Positions 34,879-43,540 of a stretch of 64,000 bases of DNA are shown here, in pieces. The DNA is from Rhizobium sp. SL86. GTDB taxonomy: Bacteria > Pseudomonadota > Alphaproteobacteria > Rhizobiales > Rhizobiaceae. The translations under genes were made by a program, and so were the position numbers. Under the pieces are notes generated by a model, which saw only the letters and a program-made list of their open reading frames with translations, did no database searches and was not told the DNA's origin. Location: positions 124,001-188,000 of the forward strand of contig NZ_JAPPRJ010000009.1 of the NCBI RefSeq assembly GCF_026672545.1, given 5' to 3'. Within the stretch, counting starts at the first letter, position 1. Every line of letters starts with the position of its first letter.

Positions 34879-35044
34879 ATTCTCAAAACCTCTTTGCCGA
34901 AGTGCAAGCCGAATCGGTCCTTATATTGGACCACATTTACCTTTCCGTCGCCTACGTCTTCGATATTCCCGAAGAACTGCGTGTCATGACGCTTCCTGAT
35001 TTCGACGCGCCCGTCTAGGAAGAGACCAGCAACGGGGGAGCGTC

Positions 35045-35572
35045 ATGGAAGATTGGACAACGAAGGAAATTGTCGGCACCATCATTGCCACCGGTTTAGT
35101 GTCGGCAATCTTCACGACGGCTATGGGGTGGATCGGCAGTGCATTTTCGTCGTGGCTCAAGACAAGGCAGGAGCGTTCCTATCTTGCAAGCCGTGTCGCC
35201 GCCGCACTCGAGAACTACGCGGCACAATGCTCGTCGCTCTCGGGCGACGTGAGCAGTGAATACGATCGGTACCAGGAAGTTTCGTCATTGGCTCTGCCGC
35301 GTCCGCCACAGTTTCCCGCAGATGCGGACTGGCGGTGCATGAAGGTCGGATTGGCCTACAAGGTGCTTACGTTCCTGAATGAGATCGAGGCCGAGGACAG
35401 GTATGCGAACTACGCCCGGCACTTTGAAAACAACCCGTTTCAGGTGGCATCTGGAGCGCGCGCCAGCGGCGAACGGGCACTGGCACTCGCCGCCGAAGTC
35501 CGGCGGTCCATCGGCCTGAGAATTGATCAGGACCATGAGGCGGCGCTGGCCAAACTTTTCCCGAAGAAGTGA
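35045..35572 (+). CDS. Hypothetical single-pass membrane protein
   Basis: This 175-aa protein has one N-terminal transmembrane helix (EIVGTIIATGLVSAIFTTAM) and a helical cytoplasmic or periplasmic domain with conserved-looking LASRVAAALENYAAQCSSLS. The ATG at 35045 follows GGGGAG, a good ribosome binding site, which supports expression. No family is recognised and the neighbours give no function. Confidence 0.55.
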   Translation: MEDWTTKEIVGTIIATGLVSAIFTTAMGWIGSAFSSWLKTRQERSYLASRVAAALENYAAQCSSLSGDVSSEYDRYQEVSSLALPRPPQFPADADWRCMKVGLAYKVLTFLNEIEAEDRYANYARHFENNPFQVASGARASGERALALAAEVRRSIGLRIDQDHEAALAKLFPKK

Positions 35573-36117
35573 GCGCCGCAGCTCATCTGCCAACAACTGA
35601 CCCAAAGTCGGTGCCGGCCCGAGCCACGTCTGGGAGCCCCAAAAATTGCCCGATTACGGTCTGCTTTTGAGGAGGTCGCCAAAGGAGCTGAACGGCTGAC
35701 TTGGAAGCAAAGCTGCCCATTCAGATTCGCTCGGCAACGTCCGCTTCGGGCCGAACTGAGACGCTGGCACTCCAACCTCTAATGTCCGCTATCGCCTTTC
35801 TACGCTCGACTTCGGACAGTCCCCTCCCAGCCCCATAGTGACCGCTGGCAACTACAAGGCTAATCACCGCTACCGGCCCCTTTGCCGTCGCTGTCACTCT
35901 GCGAATCGGTTGCTGTCCAAATTCCGCATTTCATCCCCTGCGGTTTTGAGCCGATCGCCGTCGATCGTGTTTCTGGAAATGGTTGCCGCCTTTGTGACCA
36001 AACAGGAACACTTTGCCACACCTCAGAGAAGTGTGGCGGAACGGTTCAAGTCCAAACTGCCACACCTTTGAAATTGTGTAGCCACTTGAAGCGGTTATCT
36101 GTCTGATTTGGGTCGGT
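35573..36117. other. Non-coding accessory stretch before tRNA-Cys
   Basis: About 545 bp without a credible gene. It contains the hairpin GCCACAC/GTGTGGC (36015-36037) and the repeat TGCCACACCT at 36014-36023 and 36058-36067. No copy of the tRNA-Cys 3' end was found in it or to its left. Confidence 0.4.
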
Positions 36118-36191
36118 TGGAGGCCTCGCCCGGAATTGAACCGGGGTACAAGGATTTGCAGTCCTCTGCGTCACCACTCCGCCACGAGGCC
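36118..36191 (-). tRNA. tRNA-Cys (anticodon GCA)
   Basis: A 74-nt tRNA on the minus strand: acceptor GGCCTCG pairs with CGAGGCC, discriminator T and encoded CCA (36118-36120). The anticodon loop CTGCAAA gives GCA, and the T-arm is CCCGGTTCAATTCCGGG. Its 3' end faces the weakly annotated stretch at 32-36 kb. Confidence 0.96.
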
Positions 36192-36331
36192 AACCGAGAT
36201 TTTGTAAGTGCGTGTGGTGACGGCGCATTTAGAATGGATCTCGAAACTGTGCAAGCCCCTTCCTCCGCGCCGTCACTCTTTTTTCATGTGGAGAGGAAGA
36301 GGGCGGTGACGGCCCTCCTCCTCTCCAGCGC

Positions 36332-37291
36332 TTAAGCCGCCATCGTCTTGGTCAGTGCCGCGATCTTGCGGCGGAACAGGTCGGTGCCCTGTGTGATATG
36401 GTCCAGCACCGCTTCCGTGCCCCAGTAACGCTCGTGGATGTCGAAGGGGATGGCGCGGCTGCTCGTGCCGGAAAATGTGCCGAGCCGGCGATGGAAGATT
36501 TTTGCGAGCTTGGGGTAGCCCATCGGTTCGGTCTGCGCCGAAAGGACTAGGAAGGTGGAAAGCTCCGCGGCAAGCTCGGGATGCTCGGCGCCGTGGTCCT
36601 GAAGCCAGCGATAGAGATCCGGATGAAAGTTGTTCATGACGCCGCAGAAACCGGCCTCGGTCACCTGCATGGCCGGATAGGCGATGGCGGCATGTGCATT
36701 GCAGATCTTGAGCGGCGACCCGGCAACCAGCGCCGCGCGGCGCTTGATGGTGTCGAGGTCGCAGGAGACGTCCTTGATCAGCACGAATCGGCCGGACTGG
36801 GCGCAGAAATCCATCTCGTCGTCGCTCAGCAGTCGCCGGTAGGGGGCCGGGCATTCGTAAAGGCCAAGCGGCATGTCGTGCGGCAGGGCCGACAGCAGCC
36901 TGTCGAGTGTTGCCCGCACCGTGGCGGACGGCTCGGCATCGGTGGCCAGCCTGTTGGTGACGAGGATCACCGCATCCGCGCCGGTGTCGGCGATGGCGGT
37001 CAGTTCCGCGATCTGGTCCTCGATCGGATCGGAGACATGGCCGGAGGAGACGACGGGGATACGCCCGGCTACCTGGCGCACGGTGAAGCGGGAGAGCTCC
37101 ACCCGCTCCTCAAGCGAGAGGAAGCGCATCTCCGAGGACTGGCAGACGGCAAACAGCGCTTCGGAGCCGTTGTCGATGTACCATTCGATCAGCGCCTCGT
37201 AACCCGCCCAGTCGATCGTGCCGTCCTCCTGGAACGGCGTGATCATGACAGGGATGATGCCCGTGATCGGAGCGGAAGAGGGAGGTGTCAT
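36332..37291 (-). CDS. Dihydrodipicolinate synthase (DapA)-family aldolase/lyase
   Basis: This 319-aa TIM-barrel protein has the Schiff-base lysine in GRFVLIKDVSCDL and the partner Tyr in PLGLYECPAP. The usual GTTGE-type motif is changed to AVCQSSEMRFLSLEER, so it is probably not lysine-pathway DapA. A KDG-aldolase, N-acetylneuraminate-lyase-like or similar sugar-acid enzyme is more likely. The gene sits 21 bp downstream of a TRAP transporter operon and likely acts on the compound it imports. The ATG at 37291 lies after GGAGACCCGT; two earlier in-frame ATG codons are alternatives. Confidence 0.85.
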   Translation of the reverse strand: MTPPSSAPITGIIPVMITPFQEDGTIDWAGYEALIEWYIDNGSEALFAVCQSSEMRFLSLEERVELSRFTVRQVAGRIPVVSSGHVSDPIEDQIAELTAIADTGADAVILVTNRLATDAEPSATVRATLDRLLSALPHDMPLGLYECPAPYRRLLSDDEMDFCAQSGRFVLIKDVSCDLDTIKRRAALVAGSPLKICNAHAAIAYPAMQVTEAGFCGVMNNFHPDLYRWLQDHGAEHPELAAELSTFLVLSAQTEPMGYPKLAKIFHRRLGTFSGTSSRAIPFDIHERYWGTEAVLDHITQGTDLFRRKIAALTKTMAA

Positions 37292-37312
37292 ACGGGTCTC
37301 CATAAACATGGG

Positions 37313-38608
37313 TCAGCCGGCGTAACCGAACAGGCGCGGCAGCCAGAGGACGATTTCGGGAAAGACAATCATCAGCACCAGCGCGAAGACCAGGGCGGCG
37401 AGGAAGCCCCAGATTTCGCGGATGATCTCGCCGAGCGGAATGCGCGCAGTGGCATTGATGACGAACAGCAGGATGCCGTAGGGCGGTGTGATGAGGCCGA
37501 GCATGGTGTTGACGACGGCGACGACGCCGAAATGGATGAGATCGATGCCGAGTTCGCGGCAGGCCGGTAGGAAAAGCGGCAGAATCACCAGAATGATCGT
37601 CGTCGCATCCAGCACGCAGCCGAGCAGCAGAAGCAGGATGTTGATGCCGAAAAGGAAGGTCAGCGGCGAGACATTGAGACCGGTTAGCGATTGCGCGATC
37701 TGCACGCCGATATTTTCCGAGGCGACGATATAATTGAGCACCAGGGCGCCTGCAATCACCAGGCCGACGGCTGCAGAGGGGCGCGCGCTCTCGACCAGAA
37801 TCTGGTAGAAGGCCTTCAGCGATAGCGACCGATAGACAACGGTCGAGAGGAACAGGGCATAGGCGGCGGCGATGGCGGCCGCCTCCGTCGGCGTCGCGAC
37901 ACCGCCGTAGATGCCGTAAAGCAGGATCGCCGGCATCAGCAGCACGGGAAAGGCCTGGACGGTTACCCGCGGAATCTCTCGCAGTGGAATGTCGCTTTCC
38001 GGCGGCAGGCCGCGGCGGCGTGCATAAAGGGCGTTCATCACCATCAGCACCACGCCCATCACCAGTCCGGGAACGATTCCGCCGAGAAACAGGAAACCGA
38101 TCGAGGTGTTCGAGACGAGTGCGTACAGCACCATCGGGATCGACGGCGGAATGATCGGACCAATCGTCGCGGAAGCCGCGGTGAGGGCTGCCGCATAACC
38201 GCGCGAATAGTGGCCGCTCTTGATCATCATGTCGATGACGATGCGTCCGACGCCGGCGGCATCGGCGACAGCCGAACCTGACATGCCGGAAAAGATGAGC
38301 GACGAAACGATGTTGACGTGGCCGAGCCCGCCGCGGAAGCGGCCGACGGTGGCCACACAGAACTTCAGCAGCCGTTCGGATACGGTGCCGGCATTCATGA
38401 TGTTGGCGGCGACGATGAACAGCGGCACGGCCAACAGCACGAAACTGTCATACATGCCGGAGACCATCTGCTCGCCGGCGAGAGCCAGATCCTGGCCCTT
38501 GACGCCGAGATAGATCAGAGAGCCGGCAATGATGGCATAGGCGATGGGAGCGCCGATTGCCGCCAAAAACAGGATCGACAGGAGGCACAAGGAGAGGGCA
38601 AGGCTCAT
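37313..38608 (-). CDS. dctM: TRAP transporter large permease DctM
   Basis: This 431-aa protein has about 12 transmembrane segments and the family block AALTAASATIGPIIPPSIPM. It is the ion-coupled channel subunit of a TRAP transporter that takes up carboxylates or sugar acids using a Na+ or H+ gradient. It overlaps dctQ by 4 nt (ATGA), so the two are translationally coupled, and is followed by the DapA-family gene. Confidence 0.93.
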   Translation of the reverse strand: MSLALSLCLLSILFLAAIGAPIAYAIIAGSLIYLGVKGQDLALAGEQMVSGMYDSFVLLAVPLFIVAANIMNAGTVSERLLKFCVATVGRFRGGLGHVNIVSSLIFSGMSGSAVADAAGVGRIVIDMMIKSGHYSRGYAAALTAASATIGPIIPPSIPMVLYALVSNTSIGFLFLGGIVPGLVMGVVLMVMNALYARRRGLPPESDIPLREIPRVTVQAFPVLLMPAILLYGIYGGVATPTEAAAIAAAYALFLSTVVYRSLSLKAFYQILVESARPSAAVGLVIAGALVLNYIVASENIGVQIAQSLTGLNVSPLTFLFGINILLLLLGCVLDATTIILVILPLFLPACRELGIDLIHFGVVAVVNTMLGLITPPYGILLFVINATARIPLGEIIREIWGFLAALVFALVLMIVFPEIVLWLPRLFGYAG

Positions 38609-39096
38609 GCGTCCGCTCCTTCGTCCTCGTCGAGGCCCCGACGCAGCAGCGTGACCGTCCGCCAGAGGCAGGCGGCAATCACCGCGACGAGGAAGATCAT
38701 GTAGACGGAAAAGATATCACGCATGGGAATGCGCAGGGTGGCGCTGCGTTTGATGCGCAGAAAGTCGATCCAGTCCCATGTCGGCAGGAAGGACCAGATG
38801 AGCAGGGCGGCAATCGACAGCGAGGAGATGATCGCCATCACCCGCCGCGGGCCTTTCGGCGCGGCCAGGTAGAGAAGATCGAAGGTGATGTGGTCGGTGC
38901 GCCGCACGATGAAGGCGGCGCCGAAAAACACGATCCAGACCCAGAGAAGGAGGCAGAGTTCGAGCGTCCAGCCGAACGGCGCGTTCATCGCGTAACGGGA
39001 AAAGATCTGCAGCAGAAACGTGGCAAACAGAGCCAGCATCAGCAGGGCGCCGATCGCTTCCGCCCCTTTGCGCAGCCAGTGGGAAAAGGCATTCAT
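38605..39096 (-). CDS. dctQ: TRAP transporter small permease DctQ
   Basis: This 163-aa protein has four predicted membrane helices and the DctQ pattern LLQIFSRYAMNAPFGWTLEL. It is the small membrane subunit that pairs with DctM. The ATG at 39096 follows GGAGA; the preceding TTG is unlikely to be used. A stable GC hairpin separates it from dctP upstream. Confidence 0.92.
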   Translation of the reverse strand: MNAFSHWLRKGAEAIGALLMLALFATFLLQIFSRYAMNAPFGWTLELCLLLWVWIVFFGAAFIVRRTDHITFDLLYLAAPKGPRRVMAIISSLSIAALLIWSFLPTWDWIDFLRIKRSATLRIPMRDIFSVYMIFLVAVIAACLWRTVTLLRRGLDEDEGADA

Positions 39097-39118
39097 CAAA
39101 GATCTCCGGTCCTGAGGC

Positions 39119-39149
39119 CCCGCGCGCCGGCATACAGACGGCGCGCGGG
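39119..39149 (-). terminator. Intercistronic hairpin between dctP and dctQ
   Basis: An 11-bp all-GC stem (39119-39129 with 39139-39149) and a 9-nt loop, with no T-run. Its position suggests an attenuating or mRNA-stabilising structure that allows more binding protein than permease to be made. Confidence 0.5.
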
Positions 39150-39172
39150 AGGAGGCAGTCGAGGGCGGCGCG

Positions 39173-40180
39173 TCAGGCGCCCAATGCGTTGATCTTGTCG
39201 ATCAGACCCTTCGGCCAGGCGGCGGCGAGATCACTGCCGAGGAAGGCCTTCTGCACATGCGAGCGGAAGGCCGAAAGATCGGGTTCGTAGACATCGAGCC
39301 CCTTGCCTTTCAGGAAGGCGACCAGCTCCTCTTCCTTCTTCAGCTGGTTCTGCCGGCCGAATTCGGCCGTCTCGTCGGCGGCCTTCTGCAGGGCCGCTTG
39401 TTGTTCACTGCCGAGCTTGTCGAAGACCTTTTTGGAGATGGCGAGATAGTTCAGATCCACCAGATGCGAGGTCATGCAGATCTGCTTCGTTACTTCGTAG
39501 AACTTCGCGTCGACCACGGTCGGCAAAGGATTGTCCTGCGCATCGATGGCACCGGTCTGCAGGCCGGTATAGATTTCGGTGAAGGCCATCGGCACCGGGT
39601 TGGCGCCGAGTGCCTTGCCGAGGAACTGCCAGGCATCGGTGCCGGGCATGCGCAGCGTCACACCCTTCAGATCTTCCGGCTTCATCACGGTCAGTTCGGA
39701 TTTCGGCTTGCGCAGGTTGAGCTGCCGGCGGCCGAGATACATGACGCTGAGCAGCTTGACGCCGAGCTCGTCCTCGACCTTCTTCTTGAACGGATCCATC
39801 AGTGGATCCTTGAAGACCTTGACCTGATGCGCCGCGCTCTGGTGCACGTAACCTGCCGAAAAGATCGAAAACTCCGGCATGAAGACGGCAAGTTCCTGGG
39901 CCGAGGTGATCGACATTTCCAGGTTGCCGCGGGCAATTGCCTCCAGTTCGGACCCCTGCTTGAACAATGTTGCGTTCCAGTGCGGCTCGAAGGTCGCGAA
40001 GGACGAAACCGCGGGCCCGAACTTCTGCATCAGCGCCACGGCGCGCTGGTCCGTATCGGAGGCCGGCGTTGAAAGCCTGAGCGTTACCTTGTCGGCAGCA
40101 TTGCCGCGTCCGGCGAGTGGCAGCGTCGCTGCGGCCGCGGCGAGCGACAGCATCGTCCGGCGGGTCAGTTGTGTGGTCAT
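39173..40180 (-). CDS. dctP: TRAP transporter substrate-binding protein DctP
   Basis: This 335-aa periplasmic binding protein has a signal with a twin-arginine look (LTRRTMLSLAAAAATLPLAG), then the DctP fold. The carboxylate-binding Arg lies in GVTLRMPGTDAW, and the family block is TEIYTGLQTGAIDAQDNPLP. It captures a carboxylate or sugar-acid ligand for DctQM. It is the first gene of the operon dctP-dctQ-dctM-dapA-like, divergent from a GntR regulator. Confidence 0.92.
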   Translation of the reverse strand: MTTQLTRRTMLSLAAAAATLPLAGRGNAADKVTLRLSTPASDTDQRAVALMQKFGPAVSSFATFEPHWNATLFKQGSELEAIARGNLEMSITSAQELAVFMPEFSIFSAGYVHQSAAHQVKVFKDPLMDPFKKKVEDELGVKLLSVMYLGRRQLNLRKPKSELTVMKPEDLKGVTLRMPGTDAWQFLGKALGANPVPMAFTEIYTGLQTGAIDAQDNPLPTVVDAKFYEVTKQICMTSHLVDLNYLAISKKVFDKLGSEQQAALQKAADETAEFGRQNQLKKEEELVAFLKGKGLDVYEPDLSAFRSHVQKAFLGSDLAAAWPKGLIDKINALGA

Positions 40181-40320
40181 GACTTCCTCCCAAGAGTGTT
40201 GACCGGCGTGGTCAAGGCTTGACCCGCCGCTTTCGAAATGTCTGAGGACGGACGCGCATTTCCTCCCGCAACGTCATCCCGGGGTGGAGGATAACGAGAT
40301 TTCCTGCCGTGACAAGTGGG

Positions 40321-40330
40321 TAACATGTTA
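40321..40330. promoter_or_regulatory. TAACATGTTA palindrome, candidate GntR operator
   Basis: A perfect 10-bp palindrome 26 bp upstream of the GntR start, in the 176-bp divergent region with dctP. Its position fits an autoregulatory and operon-controlling operator. Sequence alone does not prove binding. Confidence 0.4.
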
Positions 40331-40356
40331 GTAGTATGTCAGTGAATGAGGTGACC

Positions 40357-41130
40357 ATGTCCAACGACCAGACCGCCCGGCCTGACGATCCGACCGCTGA
40401 CCGAGCCGCCGTGACGGCCGCTGGTATCGTGCCCGTGGAGCCCGTGCGCGGGTTCGGGCGTGAGGCGCCGGCTGTACCGCTGCGCCAGGCAGCCTATGAG
40501 AAGATCGAGGCCTACCTCAATGAGGGGGATCTGATTCCGGGGCAGGTGGTGTCGCAGCGTGAACTGGTGGAAAGAACCGGCCTCACGCTGGGGGCAATCC
40601 GCGAGGCCATTCCGCGCCTCGAAGCCGAAGGCCTATTGCAGACGCTGCCGAAGCGCGGCCTCATCGTGCCGAGCCTCGATGTGTCTTTCGTCCGCGAAGC
40701 CTACCAGATGCGGCTGATGATCGAGATGACGGCCTGCCCCATTGCGGTCCGCTCCATCCCGAAACAACAGGTCGAGCGCTGGATCCACGAGCACGAGGAG
40801 GCTCAGCAAAAACTCTCCGTCAGTGCGGATCCGCAGGTCGCCATTGCATTCCAGAGGCTGGACTGGGCGCTGCACGATGCAATCGTTGCGGCGCTGGGCA
40901 ACAGGCTGATTGAAAATGTCTACCGGGTGACGGCGATCAAGACCCGCATGGCCGTGCAGCGCCACATCAAGGTGACGCCGTCGAATGCCGAACGTGTCAT
41001 CCGCGAACATCTGGTCTTCCTGACGGCGATGCGCGACGGACGGCTGGAAGAGGCTGTCGAGGGGCTGAGGACACATGTGACGAATTCGCAGACGCTGGCT
41101 TTGGGCGGCAGTCTCGACGCAACACGCTAG
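40357..41130 (+). CDS. GntR-family (FadR subclass) transcriptional regulator
   Basis: This 257-aa protein has a winged HTH (VPLRQAAYEKIEAYLNEGDL, then VSQRELVERTGLTLGAIREA, residues 43-95) and an all-helical FCD ligand-binding domain after residue 110 with likely metal/ligand histidines (LDWALHDAIV). It begins with an unusual Asp/Pro-rich N-terminal extension of about 35 residues. The ATG at 40357 follows GAGGTG; ATG 40336 is seven codons upstream. It is divergent from the TRAP/DapA operon and is its likely repressor. Confidence 0.9.
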   Translation: MSNDQTARPDDPTADRAAVTAAGIVPVEPVRGFGREAPAVPLRQAAYEKIEAYLNEGDLIPGQVVSQRELVERTGLTLGAIREAIPRLEAEGLLQTLPKRGLIVPSLDVSFVREAYQMRLMIEMTACPIAVRSIPKQQVERWIHEHEEAQQKLSVSADPQVAIAFQRLDWALHDAIVAALGNRLIENVYRVTAIKTRMAVQRHIKVTPSNAERVIREHLVFLTAMRDGRLEEAVEGLRTHVTNSQTLALGGSLDATR

Positions 41131-41237
41131 ACGAGGTCTGCGATCGCAACCGCCACCGAATCGACCGCCCGGAGCGTTGGCGCCGGGCGGTCCAGATCAA
41201 TTGAGGTGCCAGATCAATTCAGGCACAAGGGCCGGCC

Positions 41238-41432
41238 TCAGGCCGCGCCCGCGGGATCGCCGATCGGCAGAAGAGCCGGGTTGAGCGGCGGATCGTTCGG
41301 GTTCTTGGTGTCGGCCGGATCCTGCGCCGGTGTCAGTGGCGGTTTTTCCTGAACACGGTCCGGAACGCCGGGGGCCGGGGTTGGTCCGCGCGGTGTATCG
41401 ACGGGGTTATCGCCGGGAATTGTCGTCGGCAT
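41238..41432 (-). CDS. Pro/Asp-rich small hypothetical protein
   Basis: This 64-aa protein (MPTTIPGDNPVDTPRGPTPA start) is disordered and rich in Pro, Asp and Asn. The ATG at 41432 follows GGGAGG, a strong ribosome binding site, which favours a real gene. An in-frame TTG at 41468 is possible. Short proline-rich proteins of this kind are frequent and unexplained in Rhizobiaceae. Confidence 0.5.
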   Translation of the reverse strand: MPTTIPGDNPVDTPRGPTPAPGVPDRVQEKPPLTPAQDPADTKNPNDPPLNPALLPIGDPAGAA

Positions 41433-41610
41433 CGAAGCCTCCCTTCGTTGCTTGGGTTCGATAGCCAACTCGCAAGGTCCGGGCTTTGTTCCGGATCTGC
41501 GGACCCGGTCGCGAACGATTCCGGCGCCGGACTGACGCTGCGGTCTTGAAAGCTTGGACCGGCACCAGTAATACGGACGCCAGACAGACGCTTTGACGGG
41601 GCGAACAACA

Positions 41611-42264
41611 ATGATCGATTACGAAGCAGCACGCATCAAGATGGTGGACAATCAGGTGCGCACCACCGATGTCACCTCCCATTCCGTGCTGCGCGCTTTC
41701 CTGACGGTGCCGCGCGAAGCATTCGTGCCGGAAAACATGAAGAGCCTGGCCTATATCGACAACGACATCCAGGTTTCGCCCGGACGCTACATCATGGAGG
41801 CGTCGCCGCTGGCAAAGCTGCTGCAGCTGGCCGCGATCACCAAGAATGATCTCGTCCTCGAAGTTGGCTGTTCCACCGGTTATGCGACGGCACTCCTGTC
41901 GCAGGTGGCAAGTGCGGTTGTCGCAGTGGAAAGCGATGCGGACCTCGCCGCCAAGGCGACCGCGACGCTCGCAAGCCTCGGCTGCGACAATGCCGTCGTC
42001 GTGACCGGCGATCTGGAACAGGGACATGCCGCTGAGGCGCCCTATGACGTGATCTTCATCAACGGTGCCGTCGAAGAGGTTCCGGACGCTCTCTTCGGAC
42101 AGCTTCGTGATGGTGGCCGCCTGGTGACGGTGGTCGGTTACGGCAACGCTTCCACGGCGCGGATGTACCTGAAAGAGCACGGTGTGGTGTCGGAAAGTGT
42201 CTATTTCAACACCAGCGTCCGGCCATTGCCGGGCTTCCGCAAGGCTGCGGAATTTGTATTCTGA
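41611..42264 (+). CDS. pcm: Protein-L-isoaspartate O-methyltransferase homologue
   Basis: This 217-aa SAM-dependent methyltransferase has motif I LVLEVGCSTGYATALL near residues 81-96, an acidic post-I residue (VAVESDA) and motif II DVIFINGAVEEVP. The N-terminal DYEAARIKMVDNQVRTTDVT matches the alphaproteobacterial group. The family repairs isoaspartyl residues, but this group is divergent and its substrate is unproven. In rhizobia this gene often precedes tolC; here the next gene is popZ after only 182 bp. The ATG at 41611 was chosen for family fit; six extra codons upstream are possible. Confidence 0.88.
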   Translation: MIDYEAARIKMVDNQVRTTDVTSHSVLRAFLTVPREAFVPENMKSLAYIDNDIQVSPGRYIMEASPLAKLLQLAAITKNDLVLEVGCSTGYATALLSQVASAVVAVESDADLAAKATATLASLGCDNAVVVTGDLEQGHAAEAPYDVIFINGAVEEVPDALFGQLRDGGRLVTVVGYGNASTARMYLKEHGVVSESVYFNTSVRPLPGFRKAAEFVF

Positions 42265-42270
42265 TGCAGG

Positions 42271-42292
42271 AGGGCGGCCGCTGAGCCGCCCT
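42271..42292 (+). terminator. Terminator-like hairpin after pcm
   Basis: AGGGCGGC (42271-42278) pairs perfectly with 42285-42292 around a 6-nt loop, followed by a weak T-rich stretch. It lies 7 bp past the pcm stop codon. Confidence 0.55.
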
Positions 42293-42446
42293 TCTCGTAT
42301 CCGGCCTCCGACAAAGCTGTGCATCCGGCGAACCATCTTGGCGCATGCAATTGTGGTGTGCCCCATGCATCGCTTACACTGATTCCCGATTCGGCCGTCC
42401 GGGATCAAACAGACTGCGGCGGCTCCAAGGCAGATCGGGGATGAAT

Positions 42447-43424
42447 ATGGCTCAGCCAAGTGTCGCGCGTGAACCGTCCATGGAAGAGATTCTCGCTTCC
42501 ATCCGCAGGATCATCGAGAGCAATGACCCGATCACCGAGAGCATGGGGGCATCTGCTTCCAGCGAGGTCGAGTTCGAGGATGAAGAAGACGCGTTTGAAC
42601 TGACCGACGAGGTCGACAATCCCTTCCTCTCGCAGGTTCCCGCCAATGATCCGGGTTCTCCCATGACGTCTGAAGCACCCAGCCTTCGCCCGACCCACGA
42701 ACCGGCGCAGGTGCAGCGGGTTGAAACGCCCGAACCTGAGGAAAAGACCCTGTCGCTTGCCGATGTCGCAGCACGCGTCCGGGCAGCGGCCGGCCGCGTT
42801 CCGGAGCCGGTGGCGCAACGCCCCGCAGCGCCGTCGTCCGGTCCGAACCCTGCAGTCCCGCAGATGCCGTCGGCTGCCGCACCGCGCCAGCGCGTTGTTG
42901 CCGTTGATGCGCCGGTGCAGCCACGCGCATCGGAGCTTTCGCCGGTTCTGCGCGAATTGCACAACATGCGTGCCGACACGCCGTCCGACAACCGTCGCGC
43001 CGAACCTGTCCTGTCGGCTGGCGAGGCGCAGCGAATGTCCGGTGCCGAGAGCGCCCAGATGCATCTGTCCGAGATGCGGGCGCCCGAACCGAGAGTGCCG
43101 GAAACAAGAATGTCGGAAACAGGAATGTCCGAAACGCTGCCGATCCTGCATGTGGCCGAAACCGCGGAAGAGCCGATGACCCTTCCGGTGAAGATCGAGG
43201 AAGCGGCATCGCTGATCTCGCAGGAAGCCGGTGAACAGGTGGCGCGTTCCTTCAAGCAGCTCGCCGATGTCTTCAACGGCATCGAGCGCCAGTCGGTGGA
43301 GGACATGGCCCGGGAAATGCTGAAGCCGATGCTGCGCGAATGGCTCGATGACAACCTTCCGACGCTCGTGGAGCGGATGGTGCGGGAGGAAATCGAACGG
43401 GTGGCGCGCGGCCCGCGCCGCTGA
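42447..43424 (+). CDS. popZ: Polar organizing protein PopZ (DUF2497)
   Basis: This 325-aa protein has the PopZ/DUF2497 layout. It has a conserved N-terminal helix (PSMEEILASIRRIIESND, residues 11-28), a long disordered Pro/Ala/Glu-rich middle, and a conserved C-terminal helical oligomerisation module (MAREMLKPMLREWLDDNLPT, then LVERMVREEIERV). PopZ forms a polar hub that anchors chromosome origins and, in Agrobacterium, marks the growing pole. The ATG at 42447 has GGGGA at good spacing; ATG 42441 overlaps that site. It has its own terminator and precedes valS. Confidence 0.9.
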   Translation: MAQPSVAREPSMEEILASIRRIIESNDPITESMGASASSEVEFEDEEDAFELTDEVDNPFLSQVPANDPGSPMTSEAPSLRPTHEPAQVQRVETPEPEEKTLSLADVAARVRAAAGRVPEPVAQRPAAPSSGPNPAVPQMPSAAAPRQRVVAVDAPVQPRASELSPVLRELHNMRADTPSDNRRAEPVLSAGEAQRMSGAESAQMHLSEMRAPEPRVPETRMSETGMSETLPILHVAETAEEPMTLPVKIEEAASLISQEAGEQVARSFKQLADVFNGIERQSVEDMAREMLKPMLREWLDDNLPTLVERMVREEIERVARGPRR

Positions 43425-43449
43425 ACGCATCGCGTTGCCACTCCCGAAG

Positions 43450-43475
43450 GGCCGCTTTCCGGAGCGGCCTTTTTT
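43450..43475 (+). terminator. Intrinsic terminator after popZ
   Basis: GGCCGCT (43450-43456) pairs with 43463-43469, 6-nt loop, followed by TTTTTT. Confidence 0.85.
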
Positions 43476-43540
43476 ATTGACTCGTCTTGGTCAGTCCTAT
43501 TTACAGCCAAGCAAAGCGAACTCGAAATTCTGGTCGGAAA

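Noticed and set aside
36118-36191. tRNA-Cys as an attachment site with a duplicated 3' end
   Set aside because: No second copy of its 3' end was found to the left within the accessory stretch, and there is no integrase.
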